From the NCBI GenBank assembly GCA_009937615.1, contig JAACFB010000004.1, positions 53,347-117,346 of the forward strand: a DNA stretch of 64,000 bases, written 5' to 3'. The position numbers were made by a program, and so were the translations under genes. The notes beneath the pieces are model-generated. The model searched no databases and was not told the DNA's origin. It saw only the letters and a list, made by a program, of their open reading frames with translations. Below, piece after piece: positions 16,654 through 25,549 of this stretch (its first letter is position 1; each line of letters starts with the position of its first letter). This DNA is from Gammaproteobacteria bacterium (GTDB lineage Bacteria > Pseudomonadota > Gammaproteobacteria > Steroidobacterales > Woeseiaceae).

Positions 16654-17759
16654 TGAGGTCCACCGGCCCGCGCTGCGCGCCAGCGATCGTGTTGATCGCC
16701 GCTTTTTCAGTTCTCGTATTGCCGCGTCCGGTAGTAGCGGAGTCGCACCAGGCCGGTTCGCCCACCGCAGGTGACCAGCGCAGCATGTCAGCGCTGAACG
16801 TCTCGATTGCGGTTTTCGACCCGGGTGTGCCGGCGAACCCGGCGCTTTACCGAGACCTTGACGTGTTTCCCAGGGTTCGCAGGATCGAGACGTTGTTTTT
16901 GCCGTTCGTGCTGCGCGAAGCGCTGGCCACGACGAATGAGTGGGGCGCCGTTCGCGTCGTTCCTGAGCCGGATCCCGCCGCCGAATTGCTCGTCTCCGGC
17001 GAGATCATAAAGTCAGACGGCGATACCCTGGAAGTCGCGTTACGAGCGGTCGACGCCAGTGGACGAGTCTGGCTCGACAAAACCTATACGGACGCCGCGA
17101 GCCAGGGCGATACAACGGGCGGGACTTCCGGGCACCCCCAGCTCTATGGCGAGATTGCCGGTGATCTGCTCTCGATCCGCGCCCAGCTGGATATCAAGGC
17201 GCTGAGAGATATTGTCAATCTTTCCATGCTGCGCTATGCCAATCAGCTTGCGCCGTCCGCATTCAGCGGGTATTTGACGCAAAACGCCGACGGAACGTTC
17301 GCGGTCAATCGTTTGCCCGCTGAAAATGATCCGATGCTCGAGCGAATCGAGCGCATCCGTAACGTCGAGTATGTCATCACGGATGCGGTTGACGGCAAGT
17401 TTCAGGAACTGCATGCCGAGATCGACTCCATCTATGAGCTCTGGCGTGAATATCGGCGCGAGTTTGCTCTCTACCAGGTCAAGGAATTGGAAAGGCTGCA
17501 GTCCACGCGGTCGGATGCGCCCCGAGGTAGCTATGAGGCGATGAAAGAGCGCTACGATAACTACAAGTGGGACAGACTGGCCGTGCAGGAACAGGAGAAA
17601 TGGGCACGTGGTTTCAACAACGAGGTGGGTCCGAAAGTCATGAGAATGGAGTCGAGGGTCGCCGAGATCGAGGGCTGGGTAGACCAGCAGTACTCGGAAT
17701 GGGCCAGAATACTCGCCGAGCTGTTTACGCTTGAAACAAGTTTTGAGGAAGATCTCTAG
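16653..17759 (+). CDS. Exported protein of unknown function, coupled to the upstream lipoprotein
   Basis: 368 residues. The ATG at 16653 overlaps the upstream TGA, and GGAG lies 5 nt before it. A Sec signal peptide (APAIVLIAAFSVLVL, cleavage near VVAES) is followed by a strand-rich domain (about 45-150). That domain contains NVSIAVFDPG and AELLVSGEIIKSDGDTLEV, a pattern seen in periplasmic assembly proteins of the TolB-N/LpoB type. A helical, charged C-terminal half (VKELERLQSTR, YDNYKWDRLAVQEQEKWARG) follows. The gene is probably in an operon with the lipoprotein. Function unknown. Confidence 0.75.
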   Translation: MRSTGPRCAPAIVLIAAFSVLVLPRPVVAESHQAGSPTAGDQRSMSALNVSIAVFDPGVPANPALYRDLDVFPRVRRIETLFLPFVLREALATTNEWGAVRVVPEPDPAAELLVSGEIIKSDGDTLEVALRAVDASGRVWLDKTYTDAASQGDTTGGTSGHPQLYGEIAGDLLSIRAQLDIKALRDIVNLSMLRYANQLAPSAFSGYLTQNADGTFAVNRLPAENDPMLERIERIRNVEYVITDAVDGKFQELHAEIDSIYELWREYRREFALYQVKELERLQSTRSDAPRGSYEAMKERYDNYKWDRLAVQEQEKWARGFNNEVGPKVMRMESRVAEIEGWVDQQYSEWARILAELFTLETSFEEDL

Positions 17760-17844
17760 CGAAGCCGTCGTATCGCCATTACCGGTAAGATCGGGATGTC
17801 AGTCTGAGCCGGGGCCTTGTATATCAGTACGGCCTTCCCAGGTC

Positions 17845-18210
17845 TCAGCTTGTTGCAGGCTGGGTGCAATAGAGACGCGAGTCGAAGAGGGCGCCGGCAC
17901 GGATTTCCGATGGGTAACCCGGATCTCCGACCATGTCGAGGAACGCCTGCGTGGAAGGATACTCGACGAGAATCACCCGGTCCCAATGCTCGCCACCGAT
18001 GACGGTCGCAGTGACGTTACCCAGATACGTCAGCCTCGCGCCGCTGCGTTCGAGGTACGGATTCGCGGCCGCCGCATAACGCGCGTATTGCTCTGCGCCT
18101 CCACTCGGTGCAAAACGGAGCAAATTGAGCATCACGATCGGGCCGTCGACGTTTAGTTGCTGGATAGCAGCCAGTTGTTCGGGCGCGGGATGGAGATAGG
18201 TATCACTCAA
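17845..18210 (-). CDS. DUF1330 family protein
   Basis: 121 residues with the DUF1330 dimeric ferredoxin-like layout: GPIVMLNLLRFAP at the first strand, then YARYAAAANPYLERSGARL, VIGGEHWDRVILVEYPS and FLDMVGDPGYPSEIRAGAL near the end. Members are cytoplasmic and of unknown biochemical role. The only plausible start is a TTG at 18210 (LSDTYLHP), with a weak ribosome site. It converges with the exported-protein gene ending at 17759. Confidence 0.82.
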   Translation of the reverse strand: MSDTYLHPAPEQLAAIQQLNVDGPIVMLNLLRFAPSGGAEQYARYAAAANPYLERSGARLTYLGNVTATVIGGEHWDRVILVEYPSTQAFLDMVGDPGYPSEIRAGALFDSRLYCTQPATS

Positions 18211-18338
18211 GCTACAGTTCTATCGGCAGCATGTGCATTGTCGTCTGGCTGTTTCGCAAAAGGCATGACTCACGGTTCGTGCCCCGCGTAGCAACATCAA
18301 CTGAATGCTCGAGCGGCGAACCGGCTGGCGGGTGTTGC

Positions 18339-19130
18339 TCATTCCGCGTATGCGAGGCCGGCTCCAACCGCGCGCGACATCGGCTGAACGTTGAATGCCG
18401 GCGTAATTTCCGGTTCCCACGTTCTCCTAAGCAATCGATCGACCCAGTTGGCAATCAAATCCATCTGAGCGATGTCTTTTCTTGCCCGGTGGTGCGGCAT
18501 TTCGTGGATCCCCAGGCCGAGATCGGCGGCGTGCACGTAGTTCTGGCTGTTTCTTAGCACGCCGATGGTCGGGGTTTCGAAGTCCGCGAGGATGCGCGTG
18601 AGCATCTCGAGGCTGTTGGTATTCAGCCGCGTGCGGTTTGCAACGACGGCGACCGGTCGCTCAAATTGCGTCAGCAGCAAGAGTTCGGCGATGAAATTGG
18701 TTGCGGTGTGAATGTCAAATGCCGAGGGCAGCACGGGGACCAGGATGCAGTCAGCGTTCCGTGTCAGTGCCGTAATCTCTCGCGGTCCGAGGGCGGCGGG
18801 CGTGTCAACGATCACCGTCTCGGTCTCGCTTGGGATACGCGACGGCCAGGTCCGTTTACCAAGTATCGTTAGCTTGCAGTCGGAGATGCAATGGATTCTG
18901 CGGCTATCCTTGGAACGCCTCTCCAGCCAGCGAGACGTATAGCCGTTGGGATCATTGTCGATCAGCATCGGCGGCGGTCCGCGAAGCGCGAAGTAGCTCG
19001 CCAGGTTGGTTGCCAGGGTCGTTTTACCGCAACCGCCTTTGGGGTTCAGAATGACGATCTGACTTAACTTGTCTCGATAGGGCGCAATGATCATCTTTCC
19101 GTCCGAGGGTGCCGTTCTTCGTGGCGACAT
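18339..19130 (-). CDS. ParA/MinD-like deviant Walker ATPase
   Basis: 263 residues. The deviant Walker A LNPKGGCGKTTLATN carries the signature Lys of the ParA superfamily, followed by LIDNDPNG and Walker B-like VIVDTPAALG. The protein is close to the small chromosomal ParA-like proteins that position cargo, such as chemotaxis or cellulose machinery. No parB or typical cargo gene is adjacent, so it is an orphan. An internal Met (MIIAPYRDK) could be the real start, since the first 12 residues are poorly conserved in type. Confidence 0.88.
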   Translation of the reverse strand: MSPRRTAPSDGKMIIAPYRDKLSQIVILNPKGGCGKTTLATNLASYFALRGPPPMLIDNDPNGYTSRWLERRSKDSRRIHCISDCKLTILGKRTWPSRIPSETETVIVDTPAALGPREITALTRNADCILVPVLPSAFDIHTATNFIAELLLLTQFERPVAVVANRTRLNTNSLEMLTRILADFETPTIGVLRNSQNYVHAADLGLGIHEMPHHRARKDIAQMDLIANWVDRLLRRTWEPEITPAFNVQPMSRAVGAGLAYAE

Positions 19131-19446
19131 TGGGTCAGGATGGCCGGCGGCAACGGATTTCTCGCCGTCTGCAAGATCATACTCCTTAAGAGAACGAGGT
19201 CAAAAACGCAAAATATTCACAGCAGTTGCAGCTTCATCTCGCGCTCGTGTCCGTGCAGTTGAAATTTGAAGCCGACACGTTTCGTGATTCGGGGGCGCGC
19301 CTTCGAATCTACTTTAAGAAGTTTCTGTAAGATCAAATTCTGCCATTTACCGCCCTGTCTGGCTTCGCCCCAATGCGGTCGAGCCGGGTAGGAGCATCGA
19401 AGCGGATTACCGTCTTTGGCCGCCACAGTATGTAAAAATACCCCGG
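19131..19446. other. Intergenic gap between divergent ParA-like and VOC genes
   Basis: About 315 bp with no supported gene. The stretch around 19170-19340 is AT-richer and probably carries the two divergent promoters. No repeat, riboswitch core or clear hairpin was seen. Confidence 0.45.
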
Positions 19447-19824
19447 GTGACTATCAGCAAAATCGATCATGTTCAGCTAGCAATGCCGGCCGGCCGAGAG
19501 CGCGAGGCGCGCGAATTTTACGCAGGGGTCCTCGAACTCGAGGAGGTCCCCAAGCCTCCCGAGCTGGCAAAACGGGGTGGTGCATGGTTCGAGAAACCCG
19601 GGATAAAGCTTCATCTCGGAGTCGATGCGGATTTCCGGCCCGCGCGGAAGGCACATCCGGCATTTCTCGTAACGGACGTTGTGGGCCTGGCCTCGAAGTG
19701 CCGCGACGCAGGTTACGAAGTCGTTGACGATGATGCCCTGGCGGGCTTCAGGCGGATCTACGTACATGATCCGTTCGGAAATCGGCTGGAATTCATGGAG
19801 CCCGATGAAACGCCGCATGCTTGA
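19447..19824 (+). CDS. VOC (glyoxalase/bleomycin-resistance) family protein
   Basis: 125 residues from a GTG start. It has the two-repeat VOC pattern: KIDHVQLAMPAG with the first metal His, AREFYAGVLELEEV, then HPAFLVTDVVGLASKCRDAGYEV and the second repeat's RIYVHDPFGNRLEFME with the Glu ligand. Length and spacing match lone VOC proteins that bind a metal and act as isomerases, dioxygenases or antibiotic-binding proteins. The substrate cannot be inferred. Confidence 0.88.
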   Translation: MTISKIDHVQLAMPAGREREAREFYAGVLELEEVPKPPELAKRGGAWFEKPGIKLHLGVDADFRPARKAHPAFLVTDVVGLASKCRDAGYEVVDDDALAGFRRIYVHDPFGNRLEFMEPDETPHA

Positions 19825-19949
19825 AGACTTCGCTCGTCTCATCGAACTGTGCCTGATGCCGCGCTGCGTCTGACGATCGTTCTCCATGCAATGCGGACGT
19901 CACTTCCGGTTCAGGCTAGACTAGGCGCGAACAAATTCGGAGAACCGAT

Positions 19950-20768
19950 ATGCCACGCATTTTTGATTACGGTGGTCGCGAGGTCGAACGAACCACCACG
20001 GTAGGCGCGCTGGTAGCCCGCAGGGGCTCAAATGCGCACTCCGCCCAGATCACGGCTGAGACAGCCGAAGAAGGCGCGGCTGCCGAGGCCGCCGGCATCG
20101 AAATGATTGTCTGCCGTGAGCCGAAGGTGGCGCAGGTTCGCGAAGGAACGACACGCGTTTTCGTCACTGCGGCAATCGATTTTTCCGGTGCGGTTTCGGA
20201 CGACGAGATGTTGCGGACCGCCTATGCGGCGATGAATGCAGGCGCGGATGCGATAATCACGGGGCGCCGGCCGCAGACTGTCCGTCGACTGACGGAAGAA
20301 CACATTCCGGTCATGGGGCATCTTGGATTCATCCCGCGGGACTCCACTTTGTATGGCGGTATTCGTGCGATCGGTAAGACGGCGGATGAGGCTATTGCAC
20401 TTTGGGACCAGTTTCGCCGTCTCGAGGACGCCGGCGCATTCGGAGTGGAATGCGAGTTGATTCCGGCTCCCGTCATGCGCGAGATCAACATGCGCACGGG
20501 TCTTGTCACTGTTTCGCTGGGCTCGGGGCCCGACGCAGACGTCATGTTCCTTTTTTCCTCGGATATCTGCGGAGAAAGTGCGCGATTGCCGCGCCATGCT
20601 CGTGCTTATGGGAATATTGCCGGGCTGAGGGCCCAGATAGTCGAGGAGCGAGTGAAAGCGCTAAGGGCCTTTCGAGCCGATGTCGCGGCAAGTGATTTTC
20701 CGAGTGAGGCTGAAACCGCGACCGTTGACACGGATGAACTGGCACGGTTTGTCAAACTTCTCGACTAA
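19950..20768 (+). CDS. PanB-like (ketopantoate hydroxymethyltransferase superfamily) protein
   Basis: 272 residues with the barrel order of PanB: AGADAIITGRRPQTVRRL, then IPVMGHLGFIPRDS (the H-[IL]-G-[LF]-x-P block) and FGVECELIPAPVM with the active-site Glu. PanB makes ketopantoate for coenzyme A synthesis. The metal-binding 'VGDS' motif of true PanB is replaced by VCREPK, and panC is not adjacent. It is therefore more likely a paralogue of the PEP-mutase/PanB superfamily with another substrate. GGAGA lies about 7 nt before the ATG. Confidence 0.7.
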   Translation: MPRIFDYGGREVERTTTVGALVARRGSNAHSAQITAETAEEGAAAEAAGIEMIVCREPKVAQVREGTTRVFVTAAIDFSGAVSDDEMLRTAYAAMNAGADAIITGRRPQTVRRLTEEHIPVMGHLGFIPRDSTLYGGIRAIGKTADEAIALWDQFRRLEDAGAFGVECELIPAPVMREINMRTGLVTVSLGSGPDADVMFLFSSDICGESARLPRHARAYGNIAGLRAQIVEERVKALRAFRADVAASDFPSEAETATVDTDELARFVKLLD

Positions 20769-20793
20769 CACGCCATTGATGCTGTGGGGGGGC

Positions 20794-21807
20794 TCAAAAG
20801 AACCATGCCAGCGCCAGCCCGAGACGCGTAGCCGGATCATTCGAAACCCGTATCCGGCTGTTATCGGCAAGCGTCATCTCGTATCGGGCATCGAATTCCC
20901 GGCCAACGCTGACTGTCAGTGACATGTCTTTTAGAACACGCCAGCGAAATGCCCACTCGAGCAGATAGGCTTCATAGATGAGCTGCGACTGCCTCTCGAG
21001 GCTCTTGTCCTTAACGTGCCATTCATTGCCGTCCGGCGATATGCGCAGGTAAGAACTCACCCTCGTCGAGACTTTGTAACTCAACTGCGCTGCGGGGAAG
21101 CCCAGGTTAATAGCCCAGCGCGGATGTGGTTGCCATTCGAATGCGATCAACGGATAGACCTGGTATCCGCCCAGGCGATGATCACCGCAAAGACCGTAAC
21201 GCAGGCCGAGCCGTCGGGACAGCTGTCGTTGCCAGACCACCGCGGCCAGCAATTGAAACGAGTCTCGAGAGTATTGACCGGCGTCTTTCGTGACGTTGGA
21301 TGAGCCGGATAGGGCAGGGGCGAAGCTGATCCGAAAGCCCCTGTTTTCGGAGCGTTGCGTCTTGTGCACGGGGAAGAAGAAAGAGTGCAAATAGCCGTTC
21401 GTCTGCAGCGAAATCCCATCGACCTTCAATATCGTACTGCGATGTCCGAATCCGAAGGCCCAGCTGTCGTTGGGCTCGAGCAGCAAATCGGTTTTGTAAT
21501 TGACCCGGCTCGTACGACCAGTGCCTCCCTCGAAGTCCGATTCTGCCTGGTCGTAGTAGGCAACAGCCACGTGCCGTTCGGCTTCCGGTTGACTGCAGAT
21601 ATCAATGCTCGCGGCTGCGTTGCCGACACAGGTCAGGCTCAGCGCCAGGGCGCACCAGGGAGACCAGGGCAAACGTACATTCAGTCGCCCGACGCCACTT
21701 CGAAACGCAGCGGCTAGCCTGACCCAGGCCGAAAATGTGATCGATAAATTCCCTGTGTTGGTGCCCGAAGCCCTGCAGGCGGCGTCAGCTAATTGCCCGG
21801 TATACAT
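20794..21807 (-). CDS. Outer-membrane beta-barrel protein of unknown function
   Basis: Up to 337 residues. After a hydrophobic signal-like segment (CALALSLTCVGNAAAS) the protein is a run of amphipathic strands (WAFGFGHRSTIL, WAINLGFPAAQLSY, LSLTVSVGREFDARYEM) and ends in LALAWFF, the aromatic C-terminus used by the Bam machinery. The pattern resembles DUF6268-type barrels. The first ~45 residues are probably not translated, because no ribosome site precedes the ATG at 21807 and the signal peptide starts later. It ends 26 bp from the convergent PanB-like gene. Confidence 0.72.
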   Translation of the reverse strand: MYTGQLADAACRASGTNTGNLSITFSAWVRLAAAFRSGVGRLNVRLPWSPWCALALSLTCVGNAAASIDICSQPEAERHVAVAYYDQAESDFEGGTGRTSRVNYKTDLLLEPNDSWAFGFGHRSTILKVDGISLQTNGYLHSFFFPVHKTQRSENRGFRISFAPALSGSSNVTKDAGQYSRDSFQLLAAVVWQRQLSRRLGLRYGLCGDHRLGGYQVYPLIAFEWQPHPRWAINLGFPAAQLSYKVSTRVSSYLRISPDGNEWHVKDKSLERQSQLIYEAYLLEWAFRWRVLKDMSLTVSVGREFDARYEMTLADNSRIRVSNDPATRLGLALAWFF

Positions 21808-21855
21808 AGAGGTGCTTGTCTTGATGGGTTTGGACGATTACCTGAGGTTGCGGCA

Positions 21856-23967
21856 TTACTCCAAGATGCCTTCGAGGTTCAGGAAAAACGCGTATTCGAA
21901 TGCGGTGTCACGTAACGCCTGTAAGCGGCCAATTCGCCCGCTGTGGCCAGCGTTCATATCGGTCTTGAGAATGAGAAGATTTTCATCGGTCTTGAGCTCG
22001 CGTAGTTTCGCCGCCCACTTTGCGGGCTCCCAGTATTGTACCTGTGAATCATGCAGTCCGGCCGTCAGCAGCATATTCGGATAATTCATTGCCCTGACCT
22101 GGTCGTAAGGTGAGTACGAGAGCATGTAGGCGTAATACTTATCATCTGACGGGTTACCCCATTCGTCCCATTCCAGGGCAGTCAGAGGAATAGTGTCGTC
22201 GAGCATGGTTGTAACAACGTCAACAAAAGCAAGGCCCGCATTGATTCCCCTGTACAAGTCAGGGGCCATATTGGCAACTGCGCCGATCAGCAGGCCGCCG
22301 GCGCTGCCACCTTCGGCATACAGGTGTTCTCTTGACGTGTAACCCTGGTCGATAAGGTAACGGCTGACATCGATGAAGTCGTTAAACGAATTTTTCTTTT
22401 TCAGCTGGCGGCCGTCCAGGTACCACTGTCGTCCTAGCTCGGAGCCGCCGCGAACGTGAGTCAGTACGAAAATAAAGCCTCGATCCAACATGCTCAGGCG
22501 GGTTGCACTGAACCACGGATCGTAAACAGCGCCGTAAGCGCCGTAGCCGTATTGCCAGACTGGCGTCTCGCTGTTTCTCTCCATGCCTTTGCGATAGACA
22601 ATTTCGACCGGGATTGCCGCGCCATCTCGCGCCGTCACGAAGAATCGCTCGGCGGCGTAGTTGTCCGGATCAAAGCCGCCAGCGATCTCGGTCTGCTTGA
22701 TCAGCGTGCTTTGCCGCGATTCGAAGTCAAAGTCGTATACAGACGATGGACGTGTAAAAGACTCGTACCTGTAGCGCAAAGCGGCGCTGTCGAATTCGTA
22801 ATTTGATGAACTTTGGACGGTATATGCCGGCTCTGCCTGGCCGACGACAAACTGCTCGCCGGTGCTCCGATCCAGTACGGTTAGGCGCGTGAGTCCATTG
22901 GCGCGCTCATCTATCGCCAGGTAGTCTCTGAACGCGGTGACTCGTTCCAACAAAACATCGCTGCGATGCTCGACAAGTGGCGTCCAGTTTTCCCGGGACG
23001 GGCTATTCAGTGGCGCTTCCATGACTTTGAAATTTTCCGCGCGATCGTTGCTGCGAATGTAAAAGCGATCGCCGCCATCAGTAACTTGGTATTCATGGTT
23101 CGGAGAGCGTGGTTCGATGAGCCGCGGCGTGGCGGTCGGATCCGAGGCGTCCAGAACGTGCACTTCTGTAGATACGGTGCTGGTGACGTTCAAATACACA
23201 TACTTTCTGGATAAGGATTTTTCGACCGATACGCTGAAGGTTTCGTCTGGTTCGCTGTATATCAGTTCATCCTCGGTGCCTCCCAGCGTATGACGATAAA
23301 CGCGCTCGTAATTGAGCGTTTGCAAGTTCTGGCGAACAAAGTAAAAAGTCTTGCTGTCGTTAACCCAGGCGAATACGGGCACGATGTTCTCGACTGTGTC
23401 AGCAAGCCGCTCCCCGGTTTCCAGATCGATAACCTGCATCGTATACAAGCGACGACCCACCGTGTCGACGCCGTAAACTGCGTAGCGGTTGTCCGGGCTG
23501 ATGGTAAATCCGGAAACCGAGAAATAGGCATGATCTTTGGCTAGCTCGTTGACGTCGAGAAGTAATTGCTCGGACCCCTCAGGAGACCCCTTACGCCGGT
23601 AATAAACGGGGTAATCCTTATCGCGCAACTGCCTCAGATAATAAAAGTAGTCGCCGAACTTGAATGGCGCTGTCTCTTCTTTTTCCGGCAACCGGGCCTT
23701 GAACTCCACAAAGAGTATTTCCTGCAGAGGCACGGTCTGCGCCATTACGTTCTCGGCATACCTGTTTTCTTCCTCCAGGTAGGCAATGACGTCCGGATTG
23801 TTGCGCTGGTTGAGCCAATAGTAATTGTCAATTCGGGTGTCTCCATGAATTGTCAATTCGATCGGAATTTTCGCGGCTACGGGCGGGACCAGCTGGCTGC
23901 TCGATTGGCCGTCGCAGGCCAGCAGCTGTAGTGCCACGAGAAGAATGGAGACGACGCGATGACCCAT
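21856..23967 (-). CDS. S9A prolyl oligopeptidase / oligopeptidase B-like peptidase, lipoprotein form
   Basis: 703 residues from the ATG at 23967, chosen because it begins a lipoprotein signal (MGHRVVSILLVALQLLAC); the open frame upstream is not protein-like. Residues ~35-440 form the beta-propeller and ~441-703 the alpha/beta hydrolase. The triad is visible: Ser555 in GGSAGG, Asp640 (GLHDSQVQYWEP) and His675 (NAGHSGR). VWQYGYGAYG is the oxyanion block. PtrB-type enzymes cut peptides after basic residues, but E. coli PtrB is cytoplasmic, so lipidation suggests a periplasmic peptide-degrading role. Confidence 0.93.
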   Translation of the reverse strand: MGHRVVSILLVALQLLACDGQSSSQLVPPVAAKIPIELTIHGDTRIDNYYWLNQRNNPDVIAYLEEENRYAENVMAQTVPLQEILFVEFKARLPEKEETAPFKFGDYFYYLRQLRDKDYPVYYRRKGSPEGSEQLLLDVNELAKDHAYFSVSGFTISPDNRYAVYGVDTVGRRLYTMQVIDLETGERLADTVENIVPVFAWVNDSKTFYFVRQNLQTLNYERVYRHTLGGTEDELIYSEPDETFSVSVEKSLSRKYVYLNVTSTVSTEVHVLDASDPTATPRLIEPRSPNHEYQVTDGGDRFYIRSNDRAENFKVMEAPLNSPSRENWTPLVEHRSDVLLERVTAFRDYLAIDERANGLTRLTVLDRSTGEQFVVGQAEPAYTVQSSSNYEFDSAALRYRYESFTRPSSVYDFDFESRQSTLIKQTEIAGGFDPDNYAAERFFVTARDGAAIPVEIVYRKGMERNSETPVWQYGYGAYGAVYDPWFSATRLSMLDRGFIFVLTHVRGGSELGRQWYLDGRQLKKKNSFNDFIDVSRYLIDQGYTSREHLYAEGGSAGGLLIGAVANMAPDLYRGINAGLAFVDVVTTMLDDTIPLTALEWDEWGNPSDDKYYAYMLSYSPYDQVRAMNYPNMLLTAGLHDSQVQYWEPAKWAAKLRELKTDENLLILKTDMNAGHSGRIGRLQALRDTAFEYAFFLNLEGILE

Positions 23968-24445
23968 TGGGTATGCCTGTGCTGTTTCAGTGTCGGCGGT
24001 AATTAACCCTGCAGCGGGCCAATTAGAGATCGGGAGGCCAAGTGTGGTTGTAATTGACAAGTAACTCAACTGCATATCGATTCTGCACCGGCATTCCGCG
24101 GGTCGCACGAGGTGAGAGAGGGTGGTGACGCGTGTGCGCGGTTGTTCCTGCCGTGCAGGAGACTCGTAACCGGAAACTCCGCGAACCTGCCTATAACTAC
24201 CTCGCGCCGTTCATGGCAGGTCCGAACCCCGTGCCGCACCAGGCGAGGGCTGCTCAATCCGGGGCACGGCAAGGCCTCAAATCCAGAGCTAAACCGTTAA
24301 TCGCGGCGGCTCCAGGCGCGAGAGGACTACGCGTGCCGATCCGTTTCGCCGTTAAACCGCGATCGAGTTCACAGTTACGGCAGCGAATGCCGCATTAAGT
24401 CAAAAACCCCGCAGCGGCCGGCGCAGTGTTTGCTAGTTTGACGGT
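23968..24445. other. Intergenic gap upstream of riboswitch 1
   Basis: The divergent spacer between the peptidase gene and the riboswitch-led Ig/FN3 gene. I find no supported coding region, and no copy of the intergenic repeat that precedes the riboswitches at 48, 58 and 62 kb. Promoters for both directions must lie here. Confidence 0.4.
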
Positions 24446-24530
24446 TACTGACAAGGGCAAACCCGGTGAAAGCCGGGGACGCAAAGCCACCGGTCTACGG
24501 GCGAGAGCCTACGACAGCGGGGCTGCCAAA
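24446..24530 (+). promoter_or_regulatory. Cyclic-di-GMP-I (GEMM-I) riboswitch 1
   Basis: All core elements are present: GGGCAAAC, a P2 hairpin CCCGGT-GAAA-GCCGGG with a GNRA tetraloop, the linker GGGACGCAAAGCCAC, a P3 arm (GGTCTACG ... CCTACGACAGC) and the closing GGGGCTGCC. This is the class I aptamer for the second messenger c-di-GMP. It ends about 107 nt before the ATG of an exported Ig/FN3 protein. No clear terminator hairpin separates them, so control of translation or an unseen expression platform is possible. Confidence 0.93.
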
Positions 24531-24636
24531 ACCAATGCCGAACGATAATCGCGTTTCGGCGGATCCGGTGTCATAGCCGGTCGAGAGTTCTGGTTGCATT
24601 GCCCGATTTTGGACAAGTGCGTAATCAGGAATTTCG

Positions 24637-25401
24637 ATGAAACGACATGTGACGGTCCGATCCAGACTTAGCTACTACTGCCTCTTCGCTGTCCTGCTGA
24701 CCGCCGCCAACCTGTTTGTCACCACCGAGGCATTCGCGAAGCCACAAGCAGACCGGGGCTCGACAAACGGCAAGGCCTGGGGGCGGTTCAAGCAGTTATC
24801 CGAGGACACGACCGACACAAGCACAGGGACAACCGAGACCACGAGCAGCGGGACACAACAGAACTCGCCGCCGACGCTGTCCGGGTTCCCTGCGACATCG
24901 GTGCTCGAAAAGACGTTCTACGATTTTGTCCCCAAAGCGTCGGACCCCGACGGCGATACGCTGTCCTTTTCAATCAACAACAGGCCGGACTGGGCGGACT
25001 TCGATCCGACCACAGGTGCTCTTTACGGCACGCCGACCGCAGCAGACGTCGGTCGTTACCCAAACATTGAGATAGGTGTAACCGACGGTCAGGCGACCGT
25101 TACGCTGAGCGCCTTCACGATCGATGTCACGGCCACAGCGATTGCGGCTGTGACCCTGAGCTGGCAGCCGCCGACAGAAAATGCGGACGGTACACCGCTG
25201 CTGGATCTTGCGGGCTATCGCATCTACTTCGGCACCGATCCGAATAATTTCAGCAATACCGTCGAATTGTCGAATCCGGGTCTGACGAGCTACGTCGTTG
25301 AGAACCTGACGGCCGATGAATGGTATTTTGCTGCGACCGCGCTGAACAGCAAAGGCATCGAGAGCTCGTTGTCCAGCCCCGTGATGCGCGATACCCGCTA
25401 G
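24637..25401 (+). CDS. Exported protein with Ig-like and fibronectin type III domains, riboswitch-controlled
   Basis: 254 residues. Signal peptide LSYYCLFAVLLTAANLF with cleavage near AFAKP; then a Thr/Ser/Gly-rich linker (~55-75); a putative-Ig (cadherin-like) domain with FYDFVPKASDPDGDTLSFSI and FDPTTGALYGTP; and a C-terminal FN3 domain (~168-250) with VTLSWQPPTENADGTPL, GYRIYFG and WYFAATALNSKG. Such proteins work at the cell surface in adhesion or matrix binding. The upstream c-di-GMP-I riboswitch fits a biofilm-related role, which is an inference. AGGA lies about 8 nt before the ATG. Confidence 0.9.
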   Translation: MKRHVTVRSRLSYYCLFAVLLTAANLFVTTEAFAKPQADRGSTNGKAWGRFKQLSEDTTDTSTGTTETTSSGTQQNSPPTLSGFPATSVLEKTFYDFVPKASDPDGDTLSFSINNRPDWADFDPTTGALYGTPTAADVGRYPNIEIGVTDGQATVTLSAFTIDVTATAIAAVTLSWQPPTENADGTPLLDLAGYRIYFGTDPNNFSNTVELSNPGLTSYVVENLTADEWYFAATALNSKGIESSLSSPVMRDTR

Positions 25402-25549
25402 TTCACTGATCTACAATATTACTGTCGGGCCCATTTCTGAGCTCATCATGGGCACGAAGATAAACCTGGTCGCTCGACCTCGTCTTTCTTGCCGGTTTTC
25501 GGCCTGCTGAGTTTCCAGTGGACCCCGGGTCGGCTCTATACTGGACCCG

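Noticed and set aside
23968..24108. A longer start for the S9 peptidase
   Set aside because: Lipoprotein signal sequence begins at the ATG at 23967; the upstream frame adds a second, non-signal-like stretch.
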